Of a stretch of DNA of 64,000 nucleotides, positions 63,727 to 64,000 are shown in pieces. Source of the DNA: MFD04580-c1 sp963702995 (GTDB lineage: Bacteria > Planctomycetota > Phycisphaerae > Tepidisphaerales > Tepidisphaeraceae). A model generated the notes under the pieces. That model saw only the letters and a list, made by a program, of their open reading frames with translations. It made no database searches and was not told the origin of the DNA. The DNA is taken from NCBI GenBank assembly GCA_963702995.1, contig OY969783.1:3224001-3288000 (forward strand). The letters run 5' to 3'. Position 1 is the stretch's first letter; each line of letters begins with the position of its first letter. The translations under genes and the position numbers were made by a program.

Positions 63727-64000
63727 ATGGCGAACACCGCGTTAACACAGAAGCTGGCCGGCACCGGGCAGGAACACCTCCTTCGTTTTTACAACGATCT
63801 GGCGCCCGAGCGCCAAGCGCGGCTTGAGGCGCAGGTCAGCGCGTTGGACATCGGGCTGATGAACCAGCTCGCCGACGAATACGTGAAGCGCAAGCCCGAG
63901 CTGCACCTTCCGAAAGACATTCGCCCCGTCACGGCGTACCCCCGCAAGCCCGGTGACGATCAGAAGAAGCTCTACGCCGACGCTCGCGCGACGGGCGAGG
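63727..64000 (+). CDS. UDP-sugar pyrophosphorylase (UDPGP family), 3' end outside window
   Basis: The N-terminal part of a UDP-N-acetylglucosamine/UDP-glucose pyrophosphorylase of the eukaryote-like UDPGP family. ALTQKLAGTGQEHLLRFYND, LAPERQARLEAQVSALDIGL and MNQLADEYV match the helical start of the family; PVTAYPRKPGDDQKK then ARATGE immediately precedes where the nucleotide-binding loop should follow. Only 91 residues are visible. It makes UDP-activated sugar for cell-surface or storage polysaccharide. The ATG at 63727 lies 58 bases after a CTAAG stop region. Confidence is limited because the catalytic core is outside the window. Confidence 0.75.
   Translation, partial: MANTALTQKLAGTGQEHLLRFYNDLAPERQARLEAQVSALDIGLMNQLADEYVKRKPELHLPKDIRPVTAYPRKPGDDQKKLYADARATGE

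Noticed and set aside
1..64000. tRNA, rRNA or riboswitch genes
   Set aside because: No CCA-ending cloverleaf, rRNA core or recognisable riboswitch motif was found by eye. A covariance-model scan would be decisive.

Overview
The window is high-GC DNA from the chromosome of a Planctomycetota bacterium, most likely class Phycisphaerae (for example Tepidisphaera-like lineages). The evidence is the combination of DUF1501, DUF1559-like pseudopilin, DUF4159, DUF1570, TIGR03118 and Tat-exported sugar-isomerase families, an N-terminal LExRxLMS signal, a bacterial histone H1-like protein, and many short intergenic inverted repeats of the kind typical of planctomycete genomes. There are no rRNA genes, recognisable tRNA genes, CRISPR arrays, prophage or plasmid replication genes. 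The taxonomic call is an inference from gene content.

Layout. 1-4.3 kb: end of a family 2 glycosyltransferase, a GH57 alpha-glucan branching enzyme, and an acidic His-rich repeat protein. 4.8-10.2 kb: two exported esterases, a large exported protein of unknown function and a DUF4337 membrane protein. 10.4-13 kb: a histidine kinase and response regulator pair. 13.4-19 kb: a pseudopilin, a TIGR03118 protein, a parvulin isomerase, a DinB-like protein and a small NTPase. 19.1-24 kb: a CHASE2 adenylate cyclase, a Dabb protein, a hydroxypyruvate isomerase-like protein and a DUF4359-like protein. 24-30 kb: a type ISP-like DNA methyltransferase, a small orphan and a DUF4159 protein. 30.2-42 kb, mostly minus strand: SppA, QueF coupled to a DEDDh exonuclease-WYL fusion, an LEA-like lipoprotein, a FabZ-like dehydratase, a histone H1-like protein, a broken Rpn nuclease, IlvE, LolD, LolC/E and LysS. 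42.2-47 kb: a DUF1570 peptidase-like protein, cysteine desulfurase, a metallophosphoesterase pair and a toxin-antitoxin cluster (HicAB plus an addiction-module antitoxin). 47-53.3 kb: three tandem GT87-like membrane glycosyltransferases followed by a flippase. 54.3-59.8 kb: a MacA-MacB-TolC type export operon. 59.8-64 kb: a sugar isomerase, a small orphan, DUF1501, SprT and the start of a UDP-sugar pyrophosphorylase.

Two features dominate the window. First, about 27 single-base indels and two nonsense codons interrupt otherwise well conserved genes, including essential ones (lysS, lolC/D). Most are a missing base in a short G or C run, so they look like residual sequencing or assembly errors rather than decay. 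I therefore give each such gene as one locus spanning the break. Second, at least eight families of intergenic inverted or tandem repeats are present. One is a 98-bp MITE-like element with 16-bp terminal inverted repeats. One copy of it sits in frame inside a glycosyltransferase gene, within about 300 bp of nested repeat sequence.

The best candidates for under-described biology are the exonuclease-WYL-QueF pair, the three-gene GT87 plus flippase array with its MITE-derived insertion, the histone H1-like protein, and the acidic His-rich repeat protein.
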